The notes: generated by a model not told the origin, from the letters alone. 64,000 bases of DNA from Anaspis maculata (GCA_949128115.1 OX421965.1:34963681-35027680), one strand, 5' to 3'. Positions 1 to 12,130 are shown, counted from the stretch's first letter. Numbers and translations are program-made.

Positions 1-750
1 AACTCCGACAAATGCAAGCCACTAATTATGAATGTAATCAACCATAACATTCAGTACATCGGCAAGAACCAATGGTTACTAGTCTTACCATCAAAGTTGG
101 CAATTACCTACACCTGCCCTAATCAAGGTACAACCACCAAACTTCTGGAGGGCAACAAACTCATCACGTTACAAAAACGGTGTAATGCATATACTGGCAT
201 TTATCAACTATATGCTAAAGAAGAACGAACTTCCAACTATACAGAAGAGAACTTCATCCCTCAAATTCCATTCGAATGCTGCGAGGAACAAACATCAAAA
301 GAAGAGTTCCATTTAAAACCACTTAAAATCAACCAGTTCAACTTGGACGACTTAAATGTCGCCGCTCACAAACTTGGCGAGCTTGAAGAAGAACTCAAAA
401 CGTTAAATCAAGAGCCCTTCGCAACAAAGTACCTCAGCGCATCCACCATCTGGACCCTGACCATCTTTGTTATAATAATTGTAACAGTCATCTGCTGTGA
501 ATGTGGCTGTTGCCGCCACTTCATTGGCTACATGAAAAGTTCACCTTCTAACAACCCCAGACCTGACGACAGGGGTTGCTGTGCAAAAATCTATAACTTT
601 TGCAATATCAATCCAAAACCACACCGTAGAACATCTATTCACCAGTGGAACATCGAGTTGCAACCGACACTCGAACTACAAACTGAAGAGACGCCTCTGG
701 AAGCCGCAGCCGTCTCAAGAAATACGAGGCAGCAAAGAAAAGCCTTGTGA
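1..750 (+). CDS. env: C-terminal part of an errantivirus-like envelope protein (partial)
   Basis: Frame 1 is open from the first base of the window to a stop at 748-750, so the 5' part lies outside. The visible part is about 249 residues. An ectodomain remnant has spaced cysteines (TCPN, KRCNAYT, FECCEE) and an acidic helix-like stretch (LGELEEELKTLN). A strong hydrophobic segment (about IWTLTIFVIIIVTVICC) is followed at once by a Cys-rich juxtamembrane run and a basic cytoplasmic tail. Class I envelope and fusion proteins of insect LTR retroelements and baculovirus F-like proteins show this order, with the transmembrane segment near the C-terminus. A polypurine tract and an LTR lie 240-255 bp downstream, which is where env sits in such elements. 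Family assignment rests on layout rather than a catalytic motif. It could belong to a Gypsy/errantivirus or to an env-bearing BEL/Pao element. No stop interrupts the visible part. Confidence 0.65.
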   Translation, partial: NSDKCKPLIMNVINHNIQYIGKNQWLLVLPSKLAITYTCPNQGTTTKLLEGNKLITLQKRCNAYTGIYQLYAKEERTSNYTEENFIPQIPFECCEEQTSKEEFHLKPLKINQFNLDDLNVAAHKLGELEEELKTLNQEPFATKYLSASTIWTLTIFVIIIVTVICCECGCCRHFIGYMKSSPSNNPRPDDRGCCAKIYNFCNINPKPHRRTSIHQWNIELQPTLELQTEETPLEAAAVSRNTRQQRKAL

Positions 751-992
751 ACAAACTTTGCAGTGCGCGAAGTGTTTAAAAGCAGAGCTTATACGAAGTG
801 AAAAGTGTTCGTGACCCTAAAAGACACTTTCTTTTAATTTGTAATCTTTTAATTTTAAGTCTTTAGTACTTAACGATTTTGTTATTTCAGTTTTTAGCTT
901 ACTTACCTTTTATGTCAATAATTTTATATTTTTAGAATTTTAAAAAATTTACCTCTATTTTTATTTTCAGTTCATTTTATAAAATTCTATCT

Positions 993-1004
993 AAAAGGGG
1001 GAGG
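993..1004 (+). other. Polypurine tract (plus-strand primer) of the env-bearing LTR element
   Basis: The purine run AAAAGGGGGAGG ends immediately before the TGTTAC start of the LTR. This is the position and composition of a retroelement PPT, and it supports reading the env fragment and the LTR as one element. Confidence 0.75.
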
Positions 1005-1241
1005 TGTTACGATCCCGTCATGAATGAGATTAGTTTTGCTTACTTAGCACCCTGCTGTTTATATATACGACTTCATGCAGTTAGCGCATATCACAATCAC
1101 AATTTTCTGTATCATGACCGAGTGCACGTCGCACGCATAAATTGTTGATCCGTTATTACGTTCTAAACTTGTACGAATTAAATTATTTTCACAGTTTAAT
1201 AAAATTAATATTTTTTAAAAAGGCTTTTTCAAAAACAAACA
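1005..1241 (+). repeat. 3' LTR of the env-bearing retroelement
   Basis: The LTR begins TGTTACGATCCC directly after the polypurine tract and is judged to end near the ACAAACA at 1235-1241. It holds a TATA-like box at 1058-1067 and an AATAAA signal at 1198-1203, in the U3-R-U5 order expected. No partner LTR is in the window, so the right boundary is only approximate and no TSD can be checked. Confidence 0.6.
1058..1067 (+). promoter_or_regulatory. TATA-like box inside the LTR
   Basis: TTTATATATA lies about 55 bp into the LTR. A GCAGTTAG initiator-like word follows about 20 bp further on and AATAAA about 130 bp further on. The spacing fits a retroelement promoter in U3. Activity is inferred only. 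Confidence 0.4.
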
Positions 1242-2282
1242 CGTAAAATGATGGTGAATGTAGGTGAGATGGTGAATTGAGTTTTTTTCTATATGCAATC
1301 CACAAGGGCATGGTCGTGTGCATGCCTGCATCCTACAAAAGCAGCCTGTCAAAGGTACTAGTGCAAAGTTGTGGAGAATCCTCCGAAAATCTAGTAAATC
1401 ACGGAAGACGGCTGTGCGGAGTGCCGTGGTCGACCCTGAAGCAACAAGTCACAAAACACTGCCTAGAAAAAAAACCTTTTGGTCTAGGGTCTGTATTAGG
1501 AATCAAGAATGAAAGGGAAGTATTAGGAAACTTGTGCTGTATATCAAAAAGCTGCAGAAACATGGTTTCACGCGAGCAATGACAGCATTCACCAACTCGC
1601 CCAAAGGGTGTGGGTGAGATGGTGAATCAGACTTGTTTTTAAGAATTGCAATATTTAGTTTATTATCACAAATATTATACTTTCTTATTCTATATCTGTT
1701 AGTCATATGCACATATAAAACTTTGTAAAGTTTATACTGTTCAATTAAATTTCTTTGTAAAACTAGAGGCCTCTAATGTTTTCTTCACCATCACTCCCCG
1801 AGTTACCCTAAATAAAAAAAATCATATTTAGATGCCTCAATGTTTCATAATATTTGCTTGACGTTTGAATTGTTGAAAGTAGTTTGGGTTGCCTGGAAAA
1901 AAAAGAAGATCGGCAAAATTTATTTTGTTTTTCTCTCAAAAACCTCGAATTGATATCGGCAAGTGTGGTATCGTTTCCAACTAAATTTTGGCATCTGATA
2001 TCAAATATGGTGTTTAAAATTGAATTGAAACACGATTAAACAAGTTTTACTGAAAAAACGACGATTTCTGCCATCTGAAATTGTCGTTTTGTAATTTCGG
2101 TTTCCGTATGGTTAGAATCATCTCAATTGAGTATTTCCAACAGAGTTCATTGTTCCTAACCATTTTATACCTGAAACGATTAAAACAATGTGCCTGTATT
2201 CATTACAAGATCAGAAAATTGGTCTGTTGTGAAAGTGATATGCCCAACTTTCTCCCGAAAATGCGTACAATTTTTGCATTTC
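1242..2282. other. No gene recognised; contains a short direct repeat
   Basis: No coding signal stands out. The 15-mer GGTGAGATGGTGAAT occurs at 1263-1277 and again at 1613-1627, and both copies are followed by T-rich sequence and a TGCAA word. This looks like an old local duplication or the flanks of a 350-bp insertion. The rest is AT-rich. Confidence 0.4.
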
Positions 2283-3885
2283 TTTTTTTTTTTTTTTTTT
2301 TTTCAAGTTTATTTAAGCGCGTCAGCAGCAAGGCTATTGGCGCTGTCTGAATAGTAAGTATTTACAGTTTATGTACAATAGTAGTCTGTATGTTTACATG
2401 TTTTACATCAGAGCAATGATTTAGATATTATAGCCGTGTGTATAGCCCAATTTCTTTCAAGAAGTTCATGAGTTCGTCTGCTTCTTGTCCGGATAGGATG
2501 TCATGAAGTTCAGCTGGTAGTTGATATTTTCTTCTTGTTTCTTCCAACTCTGCACATTCTAGCAGGATATATATGCTTGACAGTAAGCAGCTGTTGGCAA
2601 GTGCCCATTTCACATTGTGGTGGTTCCTCTTGAGACAGGATGTGTCTGTGAGTCGTGAGGGTGTGTCCGATGCGAAGTCTTCTGAGGATGACCTTGTCTT
2701 TTCGAGGAAGTTCTTTGAAGTCCCGGGGAGTAACGGATTCTTCTATGTCATGTAATTGGGATGTTCGTCCAGATCTCCAGTGTTGATGCCATTTCTGTAT
2801 CATGATGTTCTTGATTTCGTTTTTAGTAGCTGTCAAGTCTTCTGCTGTGCTGTTCGGCTGGGTTGTTGTCCATGGTGCTGGCGTGTTGTGTTGGTGTGTT
2901 GTTGGATATTGGATTGGTGGATGAAAGCGGCGTAGTTTTTCATATATGGGGAGTGGTATGCGTGGTTTATTAGGTATCTGTGATATGTGAGGTGGGAATA
3001 GCAATGTTGTTGTGGGATTTCCTATACCAGATATCCGGGCTGCATACTGAAGCATGAGTCTATCTCTTCTGAGGAACAGTGGTGGCTCGTTTGCTTCGCG
3101 CTGGAGTGATGCTACTGGACTAGTTCTGAAGGCGCCTAATGCCACTCGAAGTGCAGTATTCTGGATAACGTCGAGGGTCTTCAGTATGGAATAGGAGGCT
3201 GTTGAGTACACGATTGAGCCGTAGTCGATCTTGGAGCGTATCATGGATCTATAGATTTTTAGCAGTGTTTCTTCTTGGGCTCCCCAGTGATGGTTTGACA
3301 GCACTTTCATGAGGTTTATATTTTTAGCACACTCTGTCTTTACATGGCTTATGTGCGATGTCCATTTGAGTTTGGAGTCGAAAATCAGTCCAAGAAATCG
3401 ATGGCTTTCTACAACTGGTAAGCAAGCATCATTGATTTTAAGAGGTGGAAGGGGCTTCGGTTTTCTCCGGCGGGAGAATCTCATCACTTTTGTTTTAGTT
3501 TCGGAAAATTTGAAACCTACTCCTTTTGACCAACTCACGACGTCGTTTAGGGAGTTTTGTAGCATTTGATGGACAGTATTGATGTTTTTCCCACGGCTCG
3601 TTCATGGCGATCAAGAACAATGTGGTACTTATAACAAATCCCTGTGGGACCCCATTTTTGAATCGGTATGTTCGGGAGAATTTTCCATTGACTTTAACTC
3701 TGTATGTCAAGAAATCCTTTCTCGTATCGATCGCGACTGTTTTTGGGTAGGTAGCTATTAGATTTGCCGTAGCTTCTTCGGCCGCTTTCCGAGATTCAGG
3801 AGGCGTGCGATCAAACATTTCTATGTCTGGTTTACACATGATCGGTTGTTTTCGAAAGAAAAATTGGCTATGACTTGTTTTCATG
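2283..3885 (-). mobile_element. 5'-truncated non-LTR retrotransposon (jockey-like), minus strand
   Basis: On the minus strand the element ends in a poly(A) tail, visible as 21 T at 2283-2303. It has a short 3' UTR and the C-terminal part of a reverse-transcriptase ORF upstream. The coding part ends with the GLYTRL-type C-terminus typical of jockey-like ORF2. The 5' end fades out near 3885, so the endonuclease and the N-terminal RT are missing. No TSD could be confirmed by eye. Confidence 0.85.
2428..3884 (-). pseudogene. Broken reverse transcriptase (C-terminal half) of the LINE
   Basis: Read on the minus strand, the first visible block (about 3884-3600) holds the RT motif NGVPQG followed by a LFLIAMNE-like helix. 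The next block (about 3595-2580, another frame) holds the thumb region (SETKTKVMRFSRR, HRFLGLIFDSKLKWTSHI) and the post-RT region with RRLRIGHTLTTHRHIL. A last block (about 2600-2428, a further frame) completes the C-terminus with a CAELEETRRKYQLP stretch and a normal stop. There are at least two frameshifts. The catalytic F/Y-A-D-D box expected between the LFLIAMNE block and the thumb is absent, so a short deletion removed the active site. No RNase H domain is found between the thumb and the C-terminal region. The copy is dead. Confidence 0.85.
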
Positions 3886-4032
3886 TCAGATTGTCAATAC
3901 GTCAAAGTGAGAGCCACTGTCGTGAAGCGCTCACTTGATAAAGACGATTTTCAACACAAAATTATTATTGTGGCTTTTATGCATTGTTAATAATAATACG
4001 TAGGTATGGAATAATTGTCAGTAAAATAGCAA

Positions 4033-4148
4033 ACATACCTCGGCGAAAAGGGTTAGTACTGCGTCGGGCTATTGTTGCCAAGGAGCTTAGCGCCTCGGCA
4101 GCAATCTTTGCCCTCCGCAGTAATCACTCGTTTCCCGCCTCGGTATGT
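4033..4148. repeat. 116-bp palindromic (fold-back) element
   Basis: The two halves are imperfect reverse complements. ACATACCTCGGCG at 4033 faces CCTCGGTATGT at 4138-4148. Further in, TACTGCG and GGGC words pair with CGCAGTA and GCCC words, and ATTGTTGCCAAGGAGC pairs with GCCTCGGCAGCAAT around 4070-4105. Almost the whole element folds into one hairpin. It resembles a palindromic MITE. No coding sequence and no second copy were seen. Confidence 0.6.
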
Positions 4149-4469
4149 AATATACTATTACTCATCAACAAAAGTAATAAAGAGTATTTCCTGAAAATTT
4201 TTGGAAAATATATCCATTGGTTAGAAAGATTTTTTTTTCAAAAGATTGGTGACAACAGGGAAACGTCAGTGGGACTTTCATGTCTGTATTATTCAAATAT
4301 TGTGATGTCACTTAAACAGTTTTTTGAGTTCCCAATCCAACAGTGCTGTTTGTTAAGTTTTTAGTATATTTGTGACGTCTCAAATATATTCTTAAAACAC
4401 GCATCGCGGCTGCAATTTTGGGAATTCAGGAAAAAAAAATACGGGTACATCATTTTCAACCACACTATC

Positions 4470-5140
4470 GATTAGGCCAATAAAAAAAATGGGCAAGTAC
4501 CCCAGTGCAAGCAGTGATTGACTACATTTCTGGAGGGTTGGGCCATCGCGGCTCTCCCCTGACTGCGGTCTTCCGCGTTCATCCATCTGTCTGTATGACA
4601 TCTGAGGGTATCTTCTTTTATCAGGTTTTTGACGGCCGTCATGGTTAGCGGTAAGATCAGCTCAGGCCCGCAGGGTATCATTCCCGCAGCCTGCCGCGTC
4701 AACCCATCAGCCTCTTTCCCTGATCTCCGATGTGTCCTTCAACCCATATAAGCTCGACGACATTTTTCCGTCCCATTCGTTCCCGGGTCTGGTGGCACTC
4801 CCAGACTATCCCGGAGGTTACTCTGCAACCTGCCAGTGCCAGAAGCGCCGCCCTGCTTTCTGCCAGAATTTGCACCGTCTGTTTCCTGATCTTTCCTTCA
4901 GAAACTAGGTTTGCTTCATGAACCACGCCCATCAATTCTACCTGGAATCCTGTGACGTGGCTTCCCAGAGGTGGAATTTCTCGAATTTCCCGCTCTTCAG
5001 AAAATATTCCTGCGCCAGATCCTTGGTTGGTTTTGGAGCCGTCCGTGTAAATGAAGATAACCAGCTCTTTTCTATCTTCATTGACGAGTATAATGTGTTA
5101 GGGCTTTCCAAAATTGTATTCTGTGGGGATTTTGTCACTG
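4470..5140 (-). pseudogene. Decayed RNase H domain of a second non-LTR retrotransposon
   Basis: On the minus strand near 5055-5025 the reading VIFIYTDGSKTNQ is the first strand of a type I RNase H, with the catalytic D in YTDGS. Downstream come ILAESRAALLALAGCRVTSG (second acidic segment) and VELIWVEGHIGDQG, which corresponds to the W-V-P-G-H motif. A tail of MTAVKNLIKEDTLRCHTDRW type follows, as found after RNase H in R1/I/jockey-group LINEs. Several frame changes and stops break it. It ends upstream, in the minus sense, of the 2283-3885 LINE. RNase H normally follows RT, so this is a separate element and not the missing domain of that LINE. Confidence 0.75.
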
Positions 5141-7443
5141 CCCGCCTGCAACAGAGGCGGTTTTTCGTACACCTCCCTTGGTAGTTGAGCGTGACAGCTC
5201 ACCTTTCCCTCCACATTCCATTGTCCTCAGAGTGTAGCCTTAAAGCAGCGTCCAGCGCCACTTCCCTTACAACGTGCTGTGGCACCTCCGCCAAATGGAT
5301 AGATGTGCCGTACTCTCATGTTGAAGTGACCAGGTAAATTTCAACGGTCCAAAACTTCGTGTATTTTCTGGAATGCACTAGAGCTTCGCACTTCTACATT
5401 GCGATCTTATGCGAGCACTCGAATTGTCTAGAAAGACCGCGTGGTGTGCTCCAGAATGCACGTGATAGTCTCGCCGCTCGTAATACTATGCAGTATAATT
5501 ATGTGAACATAATACTGGCAAGCAAAAGGATAAAAGGCACCACGTCAGCAACTCAGTTTGAAGATAACAAGCTGTTTTGCCTGCCCAAACTCCATTCAAG
5601 TTTGGTTGTATGCCTTCAGGAGCCAAGTATGTGATTCTTGAATTTGCTATTTCTTCGCATCCTGTCAGTCGATTTTTCTCATCCTTATTCTGAAATAATG
5701 GGATTAGCCTATCTATTGAAACGACCCCGGTTATCCTCTTTTAGCCCTGTTTGGGTCGGCAACCCATTATACTTCGATTTGATGGAACTCATTTGAATTA
5801 AATCCCGTTTCCCGCTTTTGGAACCGCTTGGCCGATGATCATCTAGTATCAGGACGACTTCCCGTTGTGCCTCTCTTCTTATTGTTCGATGATAGAGCTC
5901 TCGAGATTGTTGAGATAGGTCTGACTACGAGTTTGAATACAATAAGACACAGTATAAATTTTCAACATAACATCAATCTATTGACCTCTATGTACAAGTC
6001 AAAATGTTAATATAATGGCTCGCTCCTATACCTAGTCCTACTTCCACATCGCAGGCTAAAATATCTGAAAGATCTAACCTATTCCCGAAGAGATAACTTT
6101 CCCCTAATTATTTCAGACGTCCCAGCACCTCAACCCTCCGACGAACACCTGACTCTACAACTTGACCGACATTTAATTCTGACTGGCTTTCGCGGTTCAA
6201 AGTTCCTTTTGTGGTTAAATCAGATCCAACATTTATGTTAGTGTTAGAGGTTATGTTAAGGTTAGGCCCGGCTTCTAGACACTGCAAAGAGAAGAGTGAC
6301 TTCGACCACGAATGCAATCTAAGATTTGTGGGCCGGTGTGTGCGGTCTATGGTTCTCTTTTGCCCGTTTGGAAGAGATTGGATATGGCTGGCCTTTGTGG
6401 GGGCTTTAAACCTGTTTTCGCCGGGAATTGCCCCCAAGGCTCAGAAAGATTCCCGTGATCGAGAGTGCCTATAACCGGAAATGTTGAACCAAATTTTGCC
6501 CTTCCAAAAACTATCGAACCGATGGTGTACGCGAAACAATTACTCAAGTCAAGGTACAAATTCAATGTGGACAACGTTTTGAGCACGCCCCGTACACGCA
6601 CTAGTTCGTTGTTGTTTAGCAGTTTGTGAGAGAAGACCGCAGTCAGGAGAAACAAAACGCAGAGAATTGACTATACAGGGTGTCCGCCGAAAAGCCGATG
6701 CGGACAGGCGTCGAAATAATCTTCGCCCTAACACGAAATAATCGCCGTCTACACTATACCTGATCGAGCCCTAATAACAATTCATTCTTCCCTATCTGAA
6801 CGATGGCGTCGTTGGGTACCGGATTGAATCCATCAGTTTCGAATAAGAACGTTTTCATTCCCGTAACAAGCTCTACATGGAAATATCAGGAACTGTCAAT
6901 CCGGGGGCATCAATCCGATCAACAATTGCGACTCTACGGCAGGGTCCGAACCCCGATCTCAACGCGATTCTATTTTATTTCAATTACTTGAGTTTTCACG
7001 TAGTTCTCAAAATTTACATTTTCCGAATAACTAGGAGCTTCAGAAACGCAGAGGAAGCTCACCCGCGAGTTTCCAGATCTAACCCACTAGGTCCGATGCT
7101 CTGAGTACCGCAGTCACAACGCCAAGTCCAGAGGGCCCAAGGGCGCGAATACCTTTCTATGAAGGTATCCAACAAAGGACGAGGCTTAACAGTGGCTGTA
7201 CCTAATGGCAGACAGTATCGCAGATACCAGCTCGTGCAGGCAGGTTCAGAACGCACGCGTAAGCCCCATCATACATTCTTTACGACGAAGCTTCACCGTA
7301 AGCAACAATCCCAACTCACCAAGACTAACCGTCCGCTCGTCGAGGTCATCACTCCGCCACACGAGATACCGAAACGAAAGACCTCATTTCTATCGGGTCT
7401 GGATCATTTAGGAGTTTTACCTCGAGATCCTCGAGGGGGTTAA
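5141..7443. other. No gene recognised
   Basis: Open frames here are short and overlap on both strands without recognisable motifs. A TATACAGGGTGTCCGCCG word at about 6674 matches a terminal word of short TIR elements seen elsewhere in the window. The part at 6900-7440 has a raised CpG content. I see no further structure that I can name. Confidence 0.4.
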
Positions 7444-7960
7444 AACTCGTCGTCGAAGGGACGCGACTCAACATCCTGGAGGGAGTTCGAAACACTTCGT
7501 CAACGGGTCCCAACTCTACGACTTGGAGAAGGGTCGAAACGCAACACCGGAAGGGCCTTGGCACATCGACCTGGCAAAGGGCTGGAACTCGTCGTCGGAG
7601 GGCTCTGACTCGACACCTGGAGGCGGGTCAAGACTCAACGTCCAAGGGCTCTGACACGACATCCTAGAGGGGGTTGCAACTCAGAGTAACAACTCATCGG
7701 CCTCTAGGAGGGTCAAAACTCATCCTGGAGGGTTCTCGACTCAACTCGCCCCCAAGGGGACCAAAACACGTCTCCGAAGGGTTTCAACTCGACTTTCTCC
7801 AGGGCCTTTGAGACACATCAGCCGGGGAATCGACTCGTCATCCTCCAAGTGGACTGAGACTCATCATTGGGGCTTCGACGCTTCGGCCTCTAGGAGGGTC
7901 GCGACGCATCATCAACGGGTTTTAACTCAGCTTTCTCGAAGGGGACTGAAACTCTTCGCT
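7444..7960. repeat. Degenerate minisatellite with alternating 21- and 26-bp units
   Basis: The motif ACTC, or its variants ACAC and ACGC, followed by G-rich GGAGGG or AAGGG recurs more than 20 times. Cutting at each ACTC gives lengths close to 21, 26, 21, 26, 23, 25, 21, 25, 21, 25 and, after one gap, 27, 21, 27, 21, 26, 20, 26, 19, 26, 21, 25. The true repeat is therefore a dimer of about 47 bp, represented about 11 times. A 47-bp period breaks the reading frame, so it is not a protein repeat. Units are well diverged, which indicates an old array. Confidence 0.7.
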
Positions 7961-10900
7961 AACAGGCCCGCAGAAGCACTCGGCGACGGACGTGACAAGT
8001 CAGGAGCGGACAGCAGCCCAGGAGGATTGGTCCAGGTACCACGGTCATTCTCCACCCAATACTCTTCTATTCCCAGCAATTCGGAATATTTTATCGCATC
8101 TAAAACGATCGCGAACGACGTATAGACAGCTCAGGTAACTTGAGTAGCGCGCTGGAATGCCGCGGTACTAGCACGTAAACATCGGATGATGGCTAAGACC
8201 GGCAGCGCGGAGCGTCTGGCATGATGTGCGGGTGTGCCTTACTTCATTCGCGCCAATTCACCATTTCATCGGACGTCGAGCATAGACGGTTGTTGAATAT
8301 CGAAGTGCAGCTAGTAAATCATGTTGTAGAGCTTCGCGGGATTTACACGAATTACATGAATAAGTAGCGACATCTTTCAATGATACCTTGACTCTGAATA
8401 TTCACATACTTATACCTCAATTTCACGGCTTTGAATTATTTTCTTCCGGATTATTTTCGGCCCGCCAAATGCGGGTGGCTTCACTATGGATATGGGTACG
8501 TCATGGTTGCCGTCGTATTTCAAAACTTTCAATCGAGAGAAACTTTTTTGAAGTCTATTCGGTTGGCTATCCATCGATACAAAGGTCCTTGAAATCGAAG
8601 TGGAAAAAAAAATGAGAAGGTTAAAAGAGGAGAGGAACATTTTAACAAGAGAAAATTTCAGTGCCATGTTTTTTTGCCCACGCGGTACACAAGCATAAAG
8701 TGACAGATGCCAGATAAATTCCTAACTGTTACAAAGCCTTCAAGTGACCACAAAGTATGTCACCTCTATTCAATGAAAACCTTTCAATATCGCGGTATAT
8801 GTTTTGCCTACATACCTATACCTACGTAGCGCAAAGAAGAGGTAATGTGCGGTATTTCATTCTCTCGCGCATCATCCGTAGCAGTATTCAAGATATCTGT
8901 CTGGAAATTTATCAGAAATTAGCAAAACCGGGCTGGCTCTTAATTACGTTTTTTATACGTCCCCAACCCCCACCCAGCGTATGGAGATGTGAGCATAAAA
9001 GAAGGGAATTCCAAAGACTTTGTTCTTGGCGGGCAAAGCATTCCTCAAGTCGAAGAGCATTCTAATTAAACGCCATATAACGTTTACGGTACCTTCCAGC
9101 GCAAAAAGTCACCAACCCGCGTCTACTCCCGCGTCTCTGGCACATCTCTCTGGAAAACCATAACGCCGAAAGACGTCGACGTGCAACAATGGAGGTGCAC
9201 TCATGTGTCAAACTCTGAATGAATTATTATTCAAATCCTCCCGCCAGACTAATTGCAGTAAACAAGAAACTGAGGCCAGCCAACAGCGCAAAGACCTACT
9301 CCGCAGACAGACAATGCCGAAAGTCGCGCAAGAATAAATTACCGGCAAGCAGAGCACAGCAAACTTGTTCTGATGTTTCGCTCTGCGCATACTAAATCTT
9401 AGTTTGTATAAACATATTACATACAATCAGGCTTGCGGATTTTATTACATGGTACTGACTTTATAACGACTCGGGGCAAACAAATGGAAATCTTGGCGTG
9501 TGGTTAGTATCAGTGTTGTTATAGTGGTATGCGCTTTCCGCGACTCTGGGAAGCCTCACTTTCCAACTTTGATGCCCTCTTATTGAAACTTAAACACAAA
9601 ACTCGGCGAGTAATTGAGTTAAACCATATACATTTGGCGTCAGAGCACGGGATCTACGTTTCAAAGGATCCTGCTGGCTATCACCGACTCTATAGGACTG
9701 AAAAGCTCCGGCATGCATTGTCTCTGGAGAGACCCTCAAACTTGGCGGCTAATACGAGTATAGAGCGACCTGCTCTTCGAAAGAATTGCAGACACAGTTG
9801 GCTCAAGTGTTTACAGATATGCCGGTACGGCAGTTGCAGCACGTGCATAATGGGGCTGCATAGTATATGCGTCAACAATGGCACTTTTTTGTATACACAG
9901 TTCGTTTGTCAAAAGCTCATTACCAAACACCTAGGACGCCAATTTTGAAGTTGCTTAATCTCCATTATGCGCTTGAATTCAATTTTTATATGGCGGAATA
10001 AGAGTAAGTAGCACTGGAAGGTACCGTAACAGGATTTGAGCTGGACTTGAAAGGACAGAGAAGCATGTTGTTGCCGGGAATTGAAAGTAAATTAGACCGT
10101 GAAACGTCATTTGCACTCCTATTTTCTTTTAATCATTCATATTAGTACAGGAAAAATAGAAAAAAAATCGGCAAAACCTCGGATTAAAAAATATGAACGT
10201 CCTGAAAATTTGATATTCAGTTCAAGATTGAATGTTCTACTACATACATTGGGTATGTTTGTTATGAGGACGTCCATATTTTTTCCGAGGTCGAAATTTA
10301 TCTTTTTTGTGCTATATTGCAGGAACCTAATTTCTACATGAAGCTAGGGATTATGTCCACTCTCCGTACCCACGTCCTGAGGCACACTCGGGTTAGTAAG
10401 GATCGTAACTTTCATGGTGTCGAGTCAATCAAGATGCGTATGCGTACGATTTTGAGGTGTATTGTAAGAAAACCGCTTTTCCTAACTTAATCTTTATTAC
10501 GGATGATTCAATCATCGCCAATTTAATTGAGTTTGGCTTAATTATTCATTACATAATTTCCAGACATGCTGACACCAGCTAGCGTTAGGAATTAGTTAAG
10601 TTTACATTCGGTTTCTGAAAGAAAAGTACATCCTAATCACGTGCGAAAACCCTGCGACTAATTACCCAACCCTTTCATTTAAATTCCGTTTCGCATTTTT
10701 CTTAGTTTTCAGACCTATTGATGAACCCGTTTCCTGACAGACTTGAGTTTGATTCCCAGCATTATTAATACTTCGTCGAGTTTCAACTTCAAGCCTTTCT
10801 TCCTTCTTCCCCATTTTTCATTTGTACGGTAAGAAATCTCGATTATTGATTAGTACTTAGAGAGTGTTGTTCACTGAGTTTTGTCTTGGTATATCAAAAT

Positions 10901-12115
10901 TATAGCCACTATTCCAATTATCGATCAAATAATTTACATAAAAATTGAGTGTTTACATTCCATGAATTTTATATCTGGCTGGTGCTGTAGTTTGGAACTC
11001 GCAAACTTATCCAGCAGCTCTATTTCACGCTGGGTTGAATAACTTCACACAAATCGGCAATCAGGTGTACAATTTATCGCGGTGAGCCTCTAAGTAAGCA
11101 GCCTGCAAAAATGATGTTATGTTCCTTTCTATCTTGGAGTGTTTTCGAAACGACACTGAATTTTCTTGGCATAGTTCAAGGGGTTCCCTTTAAGAACTCA
11201 ACCCCAATGTTTATAAACTCCTTGTCGTGCGAAAAGGGTTAAATGTTCCATTCTATGAGGGAAAATAACGCGTGTGAGATGGTCGCCCAGATTTGATTTG
11301 CATGAATACTGCTAGTGCTTTGTCTAAAGCTAATAGAGTCTACAAAATCATGCTCTGTAGGAAGCTAGATCTCTTCGAAAGAGTTACTGAGGTTTTCACC
11401 CTTTTTCTAGTGTGTTGAAGGTAGCTGAAACAGGCATTTAGAAGCTCACAGCAACTACGGGTATTAAATCGGTTTGACGCTTCCTATGGCTATTCAAAAT
11501 ATCAAGAACAAATCCTACTAACGTTCATAAACAAAACAATTATCATTCGACATACAATGGAAATCAGACTTGCCTTAATGTTTTCCTTTCTCGTAACTGA
11601 TGCACTACGACTATTAACAATGGTTTTAGTACTCTCGTCAATTTCTTATAAATATTGATTTTCTTCTCCTCACGCACATCTGCTGTTGTTGACTGCTACG
11701 ACGCGAATCCTCTCCATCCCCGAGTTCTTCTCTTGGGCCATTCCTTTCTGGCTCTCATCCCCTCTCAAGTGTGTAAACCGCTGACCCACAAAACCGATGC
11801 GTCGGCATGCGATGTCACCCCGAGACCAGCCGGCAAAAATCGATATTCTTCGCATTCCTACACCAAGACAATTTGTCCCAAATTATTATTTCCCCTTCTT
11901 TTATAATTTTGAGCTGCACACCACAGTATCAAGAGAACAATAAAATACAGCGGGAAAAATAAGAAGCACCTTGGTGAAAGTGCAGGCATGTTGAGTACAC
12001 TAGCTTTAAACTAAGGATTCGAAGTTTAAATTCGAATAAAAAACCCAAGGTAATTTTACGGGGACTGTGATTTGATTCCTTCAGAGCCCGAGATTTTTCT
12101 GCATGTCTGTTTGGT
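7961..12115. other. 4.1 kb with no gene recognised
   Basis: Only short unrelated open frames occur. The longest, 139 codons at 9529-9948 (plus), shows no family motif. The stretch at 7960-8330 and 9060-9400 is moderately CpG-rich and looks single-copy. No repeat, RNA gene or splice-bounded exon could be supported. Confidence 0.35.
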
Positions 12116-12130
12116 TTATGTGCTTTTGCA
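12116..12130 (+). repeat. Target-site duplication, left copy
   Basis: TTATGTGCTTTTGCA is repeated at 12877-12891, on the far side of the LINE fragment. At least 13 bp (ATGTGCTTTTGCA) is a genuine duplication. The leading TT may overlap the TTTA tail. The length is typical of target-primed reverse transcription. Confidence 0.8.

Noticed and set aside
4470..5140. RNase H fragment as the missing domain of the LINE at 2283-3885
   Set aside because: Its position is upstream rather than downstream of RT in the minus orientation, so it belongs to another element.
9529..9948. 139-codon plus-strand ORF
   Set aside because: No motif, no splice signals, composition like its surroundings, and overlapping open frame on the other strand.
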